Positions 1 through 12,700 of a DNA stretch of 64,000 nt are shown one piece after another. Origin of the DNA: Desmodesmus armatus. Lineage: Eukaryota > Chlorophyta > Chlorophyceae > Sphaeropleales > Scenedesmaceae. The DNA is taken from assembly GCA_007449985.2 (NCBI GenBank), contig VIIQ02000240.1, positions 1 through 64,000 of the forward strand. Reading direction: 5' to 3'. Under the pieces are notes generated by a model. That model worked only from the letters and a program-made list of their open reading frames with translations, did no database searches and was not told the DNA's origin. Both the position numbers and the translations under genes were made by a program. Every line of letters starts with the position of its first letter. The first letter of the stretch is position 1.

Positions 1-30
<30 letters not shown>
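1..30. repeat. CA dinucleotide microsatellite
   Basis: The window opens inside an uninterrupted (CA)n tract, so its left end is not visible here. Confidence 0.95.
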
Positions 31-32
<2 letters not shown>

Positions 33-357
33 GCAACCAGCCTGCCGCTGCAACTGTGACTACTGTCCATCATTTCATCTCAGCACAAGGCAAACACACC
101 ACCCCAAGGTCGACACTGACTAAGCACAGATATCTCTCCAACAGCCATCCTGAAGTACTGGGCAAAAGCCGAAACCGCGCAGTGCCAGCACATTCACTAG
201 CAGTCGTTCCCACCAGCACCCATCCACAGCATACACCAACACACTACACCCAATTGTGGCTGGCCGACCACAGCCACACCTTGCCCCCGCCCCACCCCGG
301 CAATCTGTGCACCAGCGCCGGCTGCTGCTAGCACTGCAACTGACCAAGCCTGGGAAG

Positions 358-3300
358 TCACGGCTGTGCAGCTGCTGCCTCGTGCGGCACGTCCAGCAGC
401 AGCCAGTCGTCACTGTCGATGTGGGCCAGGACCTCAGGTGGGGCGACGAACATGTCTGCCGACAGCACCGTGTCCGATGCCCAGAACACCCCGTTGATGG
501 GTCCCGAGCACGGCCGAGCAGCTGGTAGGCGTCAGCAGACCTGTGCTATGTGCCTGCCAGGTCTGCCCACACACGGTCGGCTGTGCGGCCCACACAAGTG
601 CGTGCCATGTGCGCCCAGGCCATGGTCACACCCAGCCCATACCTGCAGCACATCAACAGCGCAGCAGGCAGCAGCAGGCGACTTGTTACAGCCACGGGAA
701 GTGGGCATACAGGTGCATGCAGCTCCACACAGGCCCCAGCAACACAGTTTTGGGGCCTGCTTATGTCACATAGCATAGCCAGCGCACAGGAAAGCGCATA
801 GGACTCTGTTAAAAACATGTGTTACAACAATCCAGTGAGTGTCATGACGACCGTGTATGGCGACTGCCACCTGACCAAAACAGTGTAGCGAGGCCGCATG
901 CTGCAGCTGCTTCCAGAAGGCATGCGACAAATGGTGTGAAGTGTTGCAATAGTGACAACACTGAACAGGGACCGCACAGCATTGCACCTGCCAAACAACA
1001 GCCCAGGGAATCACCGTTGACGTAGCACGTGCAATTATATACAACCACAACTGCTCACCTGCTGCAGACCCAGCGCCGCTCCCCGCCCGCTGCCTGGTAC
1101 CCCTGCTGGGTGAACACCTCGCTGACCTCCAGCGTCAGCTGCACAGAACGCATGGCACCCGTATTGGGGTCCTCAAACTGCGCCCTTGGCACCAGCCAGG
1201 AAGTAGCGGGGGTGATGGGTGCCGCAATCCCCAAAACATCCGCTGCAATCGACAGCAGCTCTGCTTCAGTTGGCTTGCGGTCTGTCCGTATGCTGCTGAG
1301 TAGGCTGCGCAGCTGCAGCTCCATCGTGGGCGTCTTGATCGTCTGGAAGCCGGTGATACGGCCATCACACCTATTGATGATCTTGCCGCTGCTGAGCGAC
1401 ATGATCGACTTCACTGGGGTCCCCTGCAACAGCAGCGCAACAATGCAGCAAGGAGGTCCATTAGCCACGTATCCACAGCTCAGCAAACAATCACTCAGCA
1501 ACAGGCAATAAGTACGTGCTGTGTGGCACAGCACCAGCCACCAGCTACATGTGTAGCAAATGCAGGGACTGCATACAGTCTGATAAATCAGTCGCGTGCA
1601 TACAGTCTTGTCATACAGCCTTGTCACGCGGCCTTGTCTGTGCCCAAGCAGACGGTGTTGTGAATCCGTCAGTACAACGCACAAGCAGTTGCATCTGTGA
1701 CCACAGCATGCTGCATGAGGGAAGCAGTCATGTCAGTACTGCAGACAACAGGCACACTCACAGACGCAGCAACACCGTGAAAGTACTTGTTGATCATGTA
1801 CACACGGTCTTTGTCACAGGCGGCCACCAGCGTAGTGCGTGGGTCAAAGTCCATGTATTCTGCACGCTGTTCCTCCATGTGCTCGAGCTGCACATCGGTC
1901 ATGGGGCCTCGGAGCACCTGCTCCAGAAAGGCCGCTCCTGCTGGATCCTGCCTGTGCGCGCTGACCAGCTTCACCTGTCAGCAGCACAATACAGTTGTGG
2001 GAGGGAACATTGTCGTGGCCGCCAAAAGGAACAGCAGTTGAAGCTGGCAAACAGCTTCACACCTCGCCAAGCTGCAACTGCACGCATGTTTGAGTCAATC
2101 GGCTGCAGCTGCAAACAGTCATACTGTGGTGTTGTTGGCTACTTTGGCTTTGCCCAACCGTGACGAACCCCACTACGATCAAGAGCATATGCACAGCATC
2201 CTCAGGGGAGTGCATATGGAAGAACAACGGCGTCAACAGCAACTTGCCTCACCCAGCACTGCAACAACAAGCACCAGCATTGCATGCACAGATCAACGAT
2301 CCAGAACGAACACCAGCCACTCACCTTCAGCAGGCTGCCAGCCGGCAGCGAGTCTGTGAAGGCGGTGCTGTAGTTGGACCGTGAGGGAGCCAGCTCCACC
2401 ATGGTGTGCTGGTTGCTGACATGCAGGGCTATGACACGGTCGTAGGTGATGCCACCTGCAGCTTGAGCCTCGTCGCCGCACAAGCGCAGCAGCGGCATGT
2501 CAGGGCGGGACCATAACCATGCTGCGGCGCCCGTGATGGCGGGTGTGCGGTAGCCACCTACGCGGGTGCCGAGTGTCTGCAAAATACACACGTGCATGCA
2601 CAGCAACAGGTGATTGTACTGTTACATGCACCCAGATAACTGCCAGTTATCTGGGTGTAGTACGCATGCCATGCAAAGATGTGTGCAATGCTGCAAGTGA
2701 CTCCTGCATTGCCACAACAAGCACATGTCATTGTGCGATCAGTGAAATTTGCAGCTGCAACCATCTATGTTGTTGCTCTGTGCAGGTTGTGGGGCAACAG
2801 GCAGCTGGGGAGGCTGCACAACTGTCAGCTGGTGGCACGCCCAGTCGCCCACAGCAGCCACACACCTGCATGAAGGTGCCGGTGATCTCCTGCTTCTCAT
2901 CAAAGTATACCCTCTTGACGGTGCCCATGCGCACGGCAGCATCCCGGACACAAAGCGCTGCGCATTGGCCCAGTCAGCTGCCGTGTCAAACGCTCTGCAG
3001 ATAGTCATGCAGCCGCACTTGACATGGGTGGCCACCTTGGCCCGCACTGCAGCCAGAAGCACCTCCTGGTAGGACAGCCGCAGTCGCTCCTCTGTGGCTA
3101 GCCTGCGCAACAAGCGCGTCTTGCCGCTGCCAGCGACGCCCTGCATCAGCAGGTGCATGTCGCGCATGAGGTCCATCAGCTCGTCCACGGTGATGCGCCG
3201 CCGCTGGCGCTGCCGCGTGGAGGCAAGCTGCTGCTGTGCCTGCAGGACCTGCTGCTGCTGGCCCAGTTGCTGCGCCTGTTGTGACTGCTGCTCCTGCCCT

Positions 3301-6300
3301 TGTGGCGGTTGCGGCACCTGTTGCTGGTGCTGGTGCTGCTGCTGCTGCTGCTGCTGGTGCTGCTGCCGGTGCTGCTGCTGCTGCTGCTGCTGCTGGCCCT
3401 GTTGCTGCAGCAGGTGCTCAACCTGCTGCTGCTGCAGGTGCTGCGGGTGATGACCGGGATATGGCACCTGCTGGTTTGGCCACAGCCCCGGCATCGCAGC
3501 CTGTGCAGGGTATTGCGGTGGTGGAAATCCTGGCACACGTGCCTGCCGCTGCTGCTGTGCCAGCAGCCCAGCAGCAGGCGGGGCAGCTGCCGCAGCTAAC
3601 AGCACTGACTGCATGCCACTGCCAGCACCCGCCTGCGCGCCAGCCGGGCTAGCAGTGGGGTCAAGCCATGCCGTGGGGGGCAGAACGCCTGTCGGCACAC
3701 CAACAGAGGTGCTGGACAGTAATGCTGCAGACACCAGCATGCCTGGCGCACCTGCTGTTGCTGTTGCTGCGGGATTGGCGGTAGCTGCACTGTCAGGCGG
3801 TGAGACTGGCACACCTGGCCCCATACTGGCTGCACCATCTGCATCAGTCAACAGGTTGCCGGCCTGGTCCTCTGCAGCAGCACGAAACAATCGTCCACAC
3901 ATGACGCAAGGTCAGGTGCAGGCGAGAAAGGAGCAACAACTGGTGGTGGGGGGGGGGTGGATAGAGTTGAATCTGTATACAGACGCAGGGTAGACAGGTT
4001 GGATTGCACATGTACAGAAACGGAGATTGGGGGGAACGGGACAGTGACTGGACAATTCGTCACCAGCAGCTTGGGGGGATGGGGGGGGGGGGGAGAGCAA
4101 CGGACGCAGTACAGCAGCAGGAGCTTGGAGGGAGCGAGGGAAGAAGGACGGGATCACCAGCAGCTTGGGGGAAGGGGGGGGGGAGGGAGAGCAACGGACG
4201 CAGTACAGCAGCAGGAGCTTGGAGAGAGCGAGGGAAGAAGGAGGGCATCACTGCGCAGCGGCAAACAATGCAGCAGTAGCAGTTGCGATGGCAGGAGTAT
4301 TGGCAGCAAGAACACAACTGTGAAATCCAATACACAACATGCGTGTTCCTCAACAACAGCACCTCCAACAAGGGCCCGCAGCGCAACAGTGCTCACCTGC
4401 AAGGGCCATGAGGGCTTCCATCTCCTCAAACTCATCCGCCGGCATCTCCACAGCAGAGGGCCACCACCTGAACCCACCAAGTACTGGTCTGCTGCAGGCG
4501 GCACACCGATGCCTGCACCAAATGCAGCTGCTGCGGCTGGGCCCCCAGCCCTACAGTTCGGGCCGGCTGTTGCTGCAGGTAGTGTGGTGTTGGTGGCCAC
4601 GGAAACAAGGGCTGCTGCAGCTGCTGCTGCTGTTGTTGCGGCTGCTGCCACTGCATCTGCTGCTGCTCTTGCTCCTGCTGCCACTGCACCTGCTGCAGGC
4701 CGTGCGACTGCACAGAGGTGCTGCCACCAGCACGGCTGCTGCTGTGTCGGGCACCTGACCCGCTACGCCCTGGGCGCTGGCTGTGTTTGGCCTCGGACAG
4801 GAGGGCCAGCAGAGGAGCAGCCACCTCCTGCCAAGCCCTGTCTGTGTCTGGGGTGAAGTACGGCACCAAAATGGCGCCCCCCCGGGAGGGCTGACCAGCA
4901 CATCCCCTCAAGGTGTTCAGGGTGCTCTGCAGCACCTTGGCCATCTCTTTGGGGTACTTCTGCAGCATGCCACTCCTGACATGTCTGACAAGCGATTCCC
5001 AGACTGCAGGCCAGGACACGTTGCTGCCCCACTGCCGTGCCAGAGCCTGACCAGAGCTGGACAAGCGTGACCACTGCATCCCATGGAACAGGATGGTCAC
5101 ATGCATGACCATATGGTCGGCAAGTCCTTGCAGCTCCAGTTGGAGTTTTGGCAGCAGCGTCTTATCACTGTCCTCTGCCCGAACAGCAAAAGACACCAAA
5201 TAGGTCTGAAGGCAACTAGCAAGCACACAGCAGCAACGCACAAAGACGCCATCAGCCGCAAACCACAGCCGGCACAAATGAGGACTGTATTGTGCCAACA
5301 CGAAACGGACACGGCCTGTCCCGTGCACACCGGCCCATCCCAGCAACCAAAATCACAGAGGCACAACAGGGCGCTGCTCACAACCTTACGCACAGTCTGA
5401 CAATGCATGCTGCTGATACTGGATGTGCATTACACGAAGCACGCACCAGGGCCCTTTCATCAGGTAGGTAGGTGTCCATTGTCAGCTTCCAGCTGCCGCC
5501 CAAACGGCGCTTTGGGTGCACATTCGGCAGTGCCAGCAGGGATGGCAGCGGCGCAGGGGTGCTGCTGCTGCCCGCTGCAGCTGCCGCCGCTGCTGCTGCT
5601 GCTGCTCCTGCCGGCGCAGCCGTGTTCCCTGCAGACCCCACCTGCCCGTAGGCTATGCTGCAAATGCTGCTGTTGACAGGCGTGTGGGCCAGGCCCATGT
5701 ACTGCTGCGCATGGCTGACAGGGACGATGGTGCGGCTGGGGTGCAGCCGACAGTTGAGGCACACACCATCAGCCAGCACAGATGCCAGGACACTCCTGCC
5801 GCAGAGCGTGCACGACCCGCGCGCTGCAGGTGTGACATCGCGCTCCAGGTTTGCAGCCTCCATCTGCATGCTGCCAAGGCCAGATGAACCCGTTCCTGCG
5901 CTATCGACCGCAGCAGAGGCTTGTGGCAGCAGCTGCGCTTGCCTCGCCATCGCAGCGGGAGTGGGAGGCGCATGCAGCCGCATGCCAGGGAGCCCTGCCA
6001 GGCCCAACTGCGGCAGCTGTGATGGGGCCAGCTGGGGTGTGCTGAGCCTGGCCTCATAAGGGGTGACAGCGTTGAGCCCCTGGCTGCCAAAGTCAAAACC
6101 CCCAGCACACCGTGCACACAGCGCCTGGCCCGCGACTGCGACCTGTATCTTGCATGACTGGCACATCAGCCCATGCGGAGGGGGGTCTGGGTCGCTGCCG
6201 TCGGACCCCACAGGGAACTGTCCAGCACCAGCGCCAGAGCGAAAGCCCCACGCAGCACTGCCTGGCGCCATGCTGCCACTGCTGCTGTCTTGGCTGCCAC

Positions 6301-6460
6301 CGACTGCAGGGCCTGCTGCTACAGAGTGCGTGGCGTCCGGCCCACCTGTGTGCGACACTGGCTGGCTGCAGAACAACAGCCCGTCGGCATAGCATAGGAT
6401 CTGTGCCGCTCGGCTGTCATCTGGCAGTGAGGCTGCTGCAGCGGCCAGCCAAGAATTCAT
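358..6460 (-). CDS. PIF1-like DNA helicase, multi-exon, possibly damaged
   Basis: Read right to left. Likely exons: 6460-5447 (first in-frame ATG at 6460, true 5' end uncertain; two CxxC pairs), 5205-4397 (polyQ; frame change near 4490 unresolved), 3871-2866, 2576-2325, 1974-1762, 1423-1059, then 642-358. Helicase motifs run in PIF1 order: Walker A GVAGSGKTRLL (about 3120), a motif Ia-like LLAAVRAKVATHV, Walker B VYFDEKQEI (about 2900), a motif III-like LRLCGDEAQ (about 2485), a VACDKDRVYMINK-like segment, SSGKIINRCDGRITGF, and a C-terminal TMAWAHMARTCVGRTADRVW block. Family role: 5'-3' unwinding of DNA, in nucleus or organelle, or as part of Helitron-type elements; no Rep domain was seen here. 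Three apparent lesions: a one-base frame change near 2944, an in-frame TAG at 546-548, and a missing G in the G run near 492. It is therefore either a pseudogene or affected by assembly errors. Introns lack the junction copies seen further right. Confidence 0.72.
4056..4250. repeat. Two-copy tandem repeat in a PIF1-like gene intron
   Basis: A unit of about 96 bases starting with CAGCAGCTTGGGGG and containing a G run and GAGCAACGGACGCAG occurs twice. It lies in the intron between 4397 and 3871. Confidence 0.8.
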
Positions 6461-6587
6461 CGCTGCAGCACCAGGGATCCCATCGGCGACCAGGCAGCAG
6501 CTGCACGGCTGTAGACCCACCAGCCTGGCCGGCACTGCTGCTGCCGCTGATGCCAGTGCCCTCACCCACCTTGCCGACGTCAGGTCC

Positions 6588-6590
<3 letters not shown>

Positions 6591-6666
<76 letters not shown>
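6591..6666. repeat. GA dinucleotide microsatellite
   Basis: A pure (GA)n tract of about 76 bases between the 5' end of the PIF1-like gene and the 3' end of the retroelement-type ORF. LINE-type elements often end in simple repeats, so it could mark the element's 3' end; that is inference. Confidence 0.95.
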
Positions 6667-6671
<5 letters not shown>

Positions 6672-6777
6672 GCGGAGTGCCAGGCACACCGCGTTGTTTA
6701 AGGGGGAGAACGTGTGTGACTGCTCTGCAGTCGCCACGTCCCCACCATGCCCCCAGGTGCAAGAGACACCCTAGGGG

Positions 6778-8199
6778 TCAAGGGGGTTGTTTAAGCTTTC
6801 TTCTCTTCTTGTGTGAGGTTTCATTTTGGAGGTGCACTTCGTTTTTCCTTTTGCTCCATGTTGATCTGGCGTATGTTTGTGCATTTTTGATGGCTGCATG
6901 TCTTGTGTTCCATATTTCTTCCACATGTCTACCTGCCAGGTGGTGCAGTCTTCTCAGCAGTCTAGACAATGCTGGTCCTACAACTCCCAATCCTTTCAGC
7001 TTTTCTTCTGTGTTTTTATATATGCAGCCGGACACTCCTAGCATAATTGTGGTGAGTTTTACTTCCGCTTTGGGGTCGAATATCTGTAATGCTTTCATCA
7101 GACGGTCGTGCTGACGTTCTGCTCGTGTTTCCTGCTGAGACGGGTCTGTATCTCTGCAATACTTGATCTCTAGCAGCTCGTAACTCCTGGCGTGGTTCTC
7201 TGTCCGCACGAGCATGGCGTCTGGTTTGCAGTGCGCACTGATTCGGCGCTTCATCCCTACAGGCATATCTTTTGGGAGGGCGGCGAGAGGGATTCTGCTT
7301 TTGCTTTTCATGATCGCGCATCTTCTGCTCAAACCTACATCGCTCATAGCCAGTTCCTTTGCTCTATCTCCGTCGTTGATCGCCTGTACGATCATGGAGC
7401 CCGCGTCGTTGTGCCTCTTGGTGACCGCCCCGGACAGCGCCGGGCAAGCACTCAATGCGTGGTGTCCGCCATCCTGTTGGCCACAGAGTGGGCAGCTGTC
7501 GGTGCTGCTTAGCTTGTATCTATTTAGCAGTTTGTTGGTCGGCAGCAGGCCCCATCTGTACTGAAGAATGAGTTTGCGTCTTCTGTGCAGGACTTTGTTG
7601 TTGTTCATGAAAAGGTGGCTGTATTTTGGGTGTACGTTTTTGGCTTGGTCGGCCCACGCGCTGTAGTACACAGTTGACGTGTTTGCGCTACCCAGTGCGC
7701 AGTCCTGTTTTGCTTTGTTTTTCAGAGTTTCTGCCAAATTGCAATGGCAAATTCGCTGCACCACTGTCGTGAACTGTGAAACCCGGACACGGAAGCTGCC
7801 TGCATTGTTGCACACGCCATTCTGTGCCAGCGCCTTCTGCAGGTTCTGCCACACGTCTGCTGCAGGGGGCCAGGCGGTCAGCACGATCGCCTCGGGTGAC
7901 AGCTGCTCGTCAGCCAGAGCATCAGGCACCGGCATGAGCCCGGCCAGGACGGGGCAAATCACATCCCATGCACGCTTCAGCCCCTTGGAATGGGACTGAG
8001 ACCCAGCATGAAAGGGATCAGTCCGTTCAGCCAAGCTGACAGCTGCTGTGGGATGCTGTGCTGCATGCCGAGCCTTCTCGCCGGCCACATTGGTCAGCTG
8101 ACGCCCATGCTGCACCACTGCACGCAGCGCAGCAATCTGGGCGCGCTCATTCACGCCTATGTCACCCAGCCCTGCTGAATCAACCAAACCCTGCGCCAT
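6778..8199 (-). CDS. Retroelement-type protein: Zn-binding motif plus PD-(D/E)xK endonuclease, no RT
   Basis: A single ATG-initiated frame of 473 residues. Residues 205-265 hold RRRKLILQYRWGLLPTNKLL followed by CPLCGQ..HHALSACP and RHND, the zinc-binding arrangement found downstream of reverse transcriptase in many LINE-type elements. Residues 325-346 read KPDAML followed by ELLEIKYC, which fits the PD...ExK core of the restriction-like endonuclease used by R2/NeSL/Dualen-type retrotransposons to nick target DNA. The C terminus is Lys/Arg-rich. No reverse transcriptase palm motif is present upstream, so this is a 5'-truncated copy, or an ORF retained without the polymerase. Its frame is undamaged and free of the Gln tracts of its neighbour, which suggests a fairly recent insertion or retained function. 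A domesticated nuclease is an alternative. Confidence 0.68.
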   Translation of the reverse strand: MAQGLVDSAGLGDIGVNERAQIAALRAVVQHGRQLTNVAGEKARHAAQHPTAAVSLAERTDPFHAGSQSHSKGLKRAWDVICPVLAGLMPVPDALADEQLSPEAIVLTAWPPAADVWQNLQKALAQNGVCNNAGSFRVRVSQFTTVVQRICHCNLAETLKNKAKQDCALGSANTSTVYYSAWADQAKNVHPKYSHLFMNNNKVLHRRRKLILQYRWGLLPTNKLLNRYKLSSTDSCPLCGQQDGGHHALSACPALSGAVTKRHNDAGSMIVQAINDGDRAKELAMSDVGLSRRCAIMKSKSRIPLAALPKDMPVGMKRRISAHCKPDAMLVRTENHARSYELLEIKYCRDTDPSQQETRAERQHDRLMKALQIFDPKAEVKLTTIMLGVSGCIYKNTEEKLKGLGVVGPALSRLLRRLHHLAGRHVEEIWNTRHAAIKNAQTYARSTWSKRKNEVHLQNETSHKKRRKLKQPP

Positions 8200-8739
8200 C
8201 GCGCCTCAACACGGTTGTGCCGCACGGAATGAACTAAGCTGCTGCGTTCGAAACTGCTAACACTACCTAGGAGACAGCTGCAGCTGCCACCGAAGCAAGT
8301 GCTCCAAACGATGGCTGAGAGAGAGACACGAAACACGCCGCATGTACACTCCAACAGCTGCAAATACTTCATAACATCAGCAAAGGAACTTTGTGACAGC
8401 CCTGTGCGTCGCATGTAGCCCTTTCCCACCCCCGGGGTTCAGCCTACGTGGCAGAAAAAATTACAGTCGGCTGAGTCAGCCAAAAAAACAACCGCCACCC
8501 CAGTATTTTTTGGACGGTGGACACGTTTTTCGTTTTTTTGACGGGGTATATATATTATAGAATAATGCCGAACGCAGGCGGAACAGCACTCGCAGCTTTT
8601 CGCCATAATACGTGTTGTTCCCTACATTATCAGCAGAAAGAATAAATTGACCTTATATTGTTCAAGCAAACGTTTCATCGCTCTCAGGCCATTTTGGCAG
8701 CAAAGGACTGAACGCAACGTGCGCCGAGACAGCCCCGAC
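8200..8739. other. Intergenic region between divergent ORFs
   Basis: This separates the minus-strand nuclease ORF from the plus-strand secreted protein. It contains an AT-rich patch near 8545-8565 (GGGGTATATATATTATAG) that could serve as a TATA element for the plus-strand gene about 180 bases downstream. No coding frame was convincing. Confidence 0.4.
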
Positions 8740-9735
8740 ATGGTCCGAAAGTGCAGCGGGATGCTGCTGGTCGTCCTTTCGACCCTTCTGGCAACTTACG
8801 CCCCCTTGATTGGCACTGCCGATGCTGCTCAAGCCGGTGAGCTGCTGGAAGTCGATCGGATGATTCAGTACAGGAAAGGCAGTTGGGCGTGCTCTTTTCT
8901 GCCTTCTTCCTCGTGCTGTTTCTACTACATGATGCGAGGGTGTGTTTCGACGCTGTTTCTGCTGTTGCAGGAGGTCACAGGAGGTCGCTGCAGCAGCCTT
9001 CATCTCCAATTCCTGAGGAGCAGATGCCAAACCCTGCAGATGGGCCACTTCCATCCAAGTGGCGCTATGGCTTGGCAAATGCCGATGAGCTAGCATGGGT
9101 GGCCCCTGCAGGCAACGGTTGTGGCACAGCCTGCCGCGCCCTGGGTACCGGTTGGATCCTCTGAGTGCCGGCAACAACAAGACATCTCTGTGTGTTGTGC
9201 TCATGCCCATGCTGGGCGTGGGGTGGCGATGGCTTGCCGGGTACACCAATGCTACTTCAGGCGCGTGTGCTGTCGTCTGTGGAAGCAACCCATGTTATGA
9301 AGGGTCCGGCCTGATGATTGAGAGCATCATCAACCCCCATGGGTTCCCCTCCATTTCGGTGCCCCCTGTTGGGACCCTGCCGTCCGGTGTGCCTGCAATT
9401 GCAAGGGCAGTGCTTGCAACGCGCAAGAACAAGACAGGCTTGCAGATTGGAAAGACAGTTGCGAGCTGGAGTACCCCACCCCCACGTTGCGTCCTGTCAA
9501 TGCATTAGAGGGTGATGCAGCCCTGTCAGCAGAGGTTGTTGCTGCAATGGCCAACTCGACTGTATTTGGGGCCATATGTCGCAGCAGTGTGCACGGTACC
9601 CAGGGACTAACAGGGTGGGTTGACAGGTCTGGTGTCAAAGCCAATGTTGAGTCGGCGTTTGCAGTATGCCGCGTTGCGTGGTATGCACCTACGGCAGCAT
9701 ATGACACCTTGTGCATCAACATTGACAGGGGCTGA
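8740..9735 (+). CDS. Small Cys-rich secreted protein, unrecognised family
   Basis: The ATG at 8740 opens an N-terminal hydrophobic segment (MLLVVLSTLLATYAPLIG) followed by AxA-type residues, a good secretory signal peptide. Exon 1 ends at 8836 in phase 1 before GTGAGC. Exon 2 starts at 8971 after TTGCAG and reads GGHRRSLQQPSSPIPEEQ, a linker style common in green-algal extracellular proteins. It continues with WRYGLANADELAWVAP, NGCGTACRALG, GACAVVCGSNPCYEG and, in another frame, CELEYPTPTLRPV before stopping at 9733-9735. A donor at about 9145 and an acceptor after CTTCAG near 9260 keep phase. The last frame change near 9400 is not resolved. Spaced Cys pairs suggest a disulphide-bonded extracellular or cell-wall protein. 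I cannot assign a family. Confidence 0.5.
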
Positions 9736-12700
9736 ACTCCCGGGCGTATAAACCAGTTTAGTTCGCCCCAATAGTTGGACTGATTGCGTGAGTTGTTGTT
9801 GACAGGAGCATCTGATGCATGCAACTTCGTGTCAGGCAGGAAGTCAGACAGGCTGCTGGCAGCAGTAGCGCAAACAGCAGCAGCAGCAGTGCTGCGGTTG
9901 GTGCGTGTACACTAATTGCTAGCAATGCGCATGGCATGCCTCAACTTTGTTGTGTTGCGCCAGGCTGCGGGAGCAGTCTGCTAGTCCGCAGGCTTTGTTT
10001 TTCACACTGTGAAGTCATGATGAGTGACTTGCAAGGCCCAAACTTCTTGCTCAGCAAAAAGGCTGTCCAAGCCCTCACCTGGCCACCGACGCTGCACGCT
10101 TTGACATGGTTACTGGGGTACTATGAATTGACACGCCACGTTGATGTGAGGATGGCCAGCATGAAATGTGGGATGGTCACAACCGTTGGCATACGAAAGC
10201 CTTCCAGGTTTTGGCTGGAGGCTGCGGTCATGAGGTTGACTGGTACCCATCCAACACTAATACTGTTTTCACAAAGCAAGCAGCATCACAACGCTGCTTG
10301 CAGCTTTGAGATCGAAAACTGAGTGCATTGCTGGCTACCAGCCTGATGCTATGGCACCTGGGCACCAGAGAAGGGCAGATGTGCCATGGGTGGCAAGCAT
10401 GCTGCTTGTGGTGTGTGTGTGTGCAGCGCATATGTTGGCAAGTGCATGTCTTGAGCCTGAGGGAATGTGTCTGTGCAGTTGAATGTGTCTGTGCAGTTGT
10501 TTATCTCTGTGCATCAACAAGCATTCAAGGGATGTTGGTGCCATCACTTTGCCCGGTGGGCCCGGCAAGAGTCTGATCGCTCACGGAGACCTTGTTCAAC
10601 ATCACATGTGTTGATACATGTTTGTTGGAAACACGTCAAGTTGGCTCCAGTTGCGCTGGGCAGTGAACGCTACTGATCAAAATCCAAACAAACAGATGAC
10701 TGCAGGTATGCAACACCAGTCAACAGACAGCAAGCTGCACCGGTGTGATGCCGCATTGTAGTACACCACGGCACTTCATGCAGGTGCTACTGTACAAGGC
10801 ACCTCACACGTTGCTCTTTGCGGCTCAACGGGACCTCTCGGCTCAACGGGACCTTCCGGCAACTTAACTCAACCGTTGCTGGCAGCTGCAACTCAGGGCA
10901 AATGCAAGCAGCCTCACCTCAGCAAAGCAGAATCACCATATGCATGCCTGTCAACCTTAGAGCAGTAGTGGGGGAGACAATGGGCACTGCGGCTACCAGC
11001 TCAATGCTCACACCCTTTGCCAACACCACCGGCAAAACATAGGGGACAGGGTGTCCAGCATCCCCCTCCTCCCCCTCACCCCCAAACAGGGACCACAAGC
11101 ATGTCTCCCACATACTCCTCATGTGCAACACACAACCACGCAACCTGCAAAGACAAACACACGGGGACTGTGTCACATGCAGAAGGGGCCACCACCTCCG
11201 GATTCCCAATCGCCCATTTTGCTTCACCGCTGCGGATTGTGTCACATGGAGAAATGGGCACCACCAGGATTCACAAGCGCCCGTCACGTTTCACTGCTGC
11301 GGACTGTGTCACATGGAGAAAAGGGCACCACCAGGATTCACAAGCGCCCATCGCGTTTCACTGCTGCGGGCTGTGTCACATGCAGAAAAGGGCGCCATAT
11401 CGGGAATCATGAGCGCCCAGTCTGATTCACTGCTGCAGCTACTGCTCCAGGAGTGCCTGCCATCATTGCATGCCGATCAAAAGAGCACATTGCCGTACAC
11501 GAACAGCCAACCAACATTCACTGCCCCCCGCGGCCGCACACACAATGATGCAACATCACTGAAAGGCGGCAGCCGTTAGCGATGTATATGCGCAAAGCGG
11601 AAGGCAATCAACTCAAACCCATCACATCCGGCTGAGCACAACGTTGTGGCTGCCTTTGATCTGGCAGGGAAGCCTTGCAAAAAAAGACGACCACATCCCC
11701 TGCAATTAGAGATGTTCGCCGCACAGCACATCGGTTGTGGAGTGCAGCGTCTCAGGGTGAAGCTGCGGCTGGCACCGCCAGGGGACATGCCAAATCACCG
11801 CACTGCGCCTGACTGCTTTCAGATCACAAACAAACGGTCCACCACATACGCAATCAAAACCCACCACCCCAATCAACGCCACATGCAAGACAACCACCCT
11901 ATGGTAAAGACTGCAACTCGAAAGATGCTGAGCGTGTCTCATCCTGCACGAACCTGCGGTGTCAGTATGTTGCCTGTGGCCCAAGATCGTAATGAAAAAG
12001 ACGCAAGCAGACAGCCCACGTCACAAGCCAGGACGCAAAGCTTCAACAGGCATTCACTGACGGTGCATTTGCAGCACGAAGTGGGTGGCTCTGGGTTGCC
12101 AGTTAGTGGCATCATGCCATGTGACGGTCACAGCCACAGCCACAGCCACAGCAGTGCTGGCAGCCAAGCAAGCGCTCGCCTACAGGCGCAAAGCGTGACC
12201 GGCAGGAATGCCACTGTGAAGGCTTCTGCAGCCACCCAGCGTTGAGAAAAAAGGAAATGTGCCCCCTCTTTAGAACATAACGACGCACGCTCCCTTGTGA
12301 CAAGAGCACCCATCAAAGATGACGCTAGGCCACAGCATGCTGTGCAGGTCACTTGGGCAGGTGCAAGAGGCGACGCCATGTCGCATGAACTGGCACAAAG
12401 ACTCCGACTCACAAACAGATGGAAAAAACAGATGGGGATCCACAGCAATTTTGCAACACAAAAATCAACACGTGCAAGCAGGTGATATTGTACAGATGAC
12501 TGGGCCTCAGCCTTGCAAGTGTATGAGGGTTGTGCGCCCGCAAAAGTTTGCATTGCCGGAAGAAGAGCTTGAAACACCTGGCCAAATTAGACAAAGTGGA
12601 GCTCAACACGCTCAGAAAGCACGTGTACATATTCCGACGTCAAACACTGCGCTCGATCTTTCCAACAGGCAAAAAAGCGCACGCAATTGATGCAGAGGCG

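Noticed and set aside
5083..5400. Plus-strand frames opposite the PIF1-like gene
   Set aside because: They are antisense shadows; the minus strand has consistent splice sites and helicase motifs.
11166..11440. CRISPR or zinc-finger array (68-bp period, GLCHMEK-like reading)
   Set aside because: The plus frames read CGLCHMEKG-like units by chance of the repeat; His/Cys spacing is not that of a zinc finger, and units decay without frame conservation.
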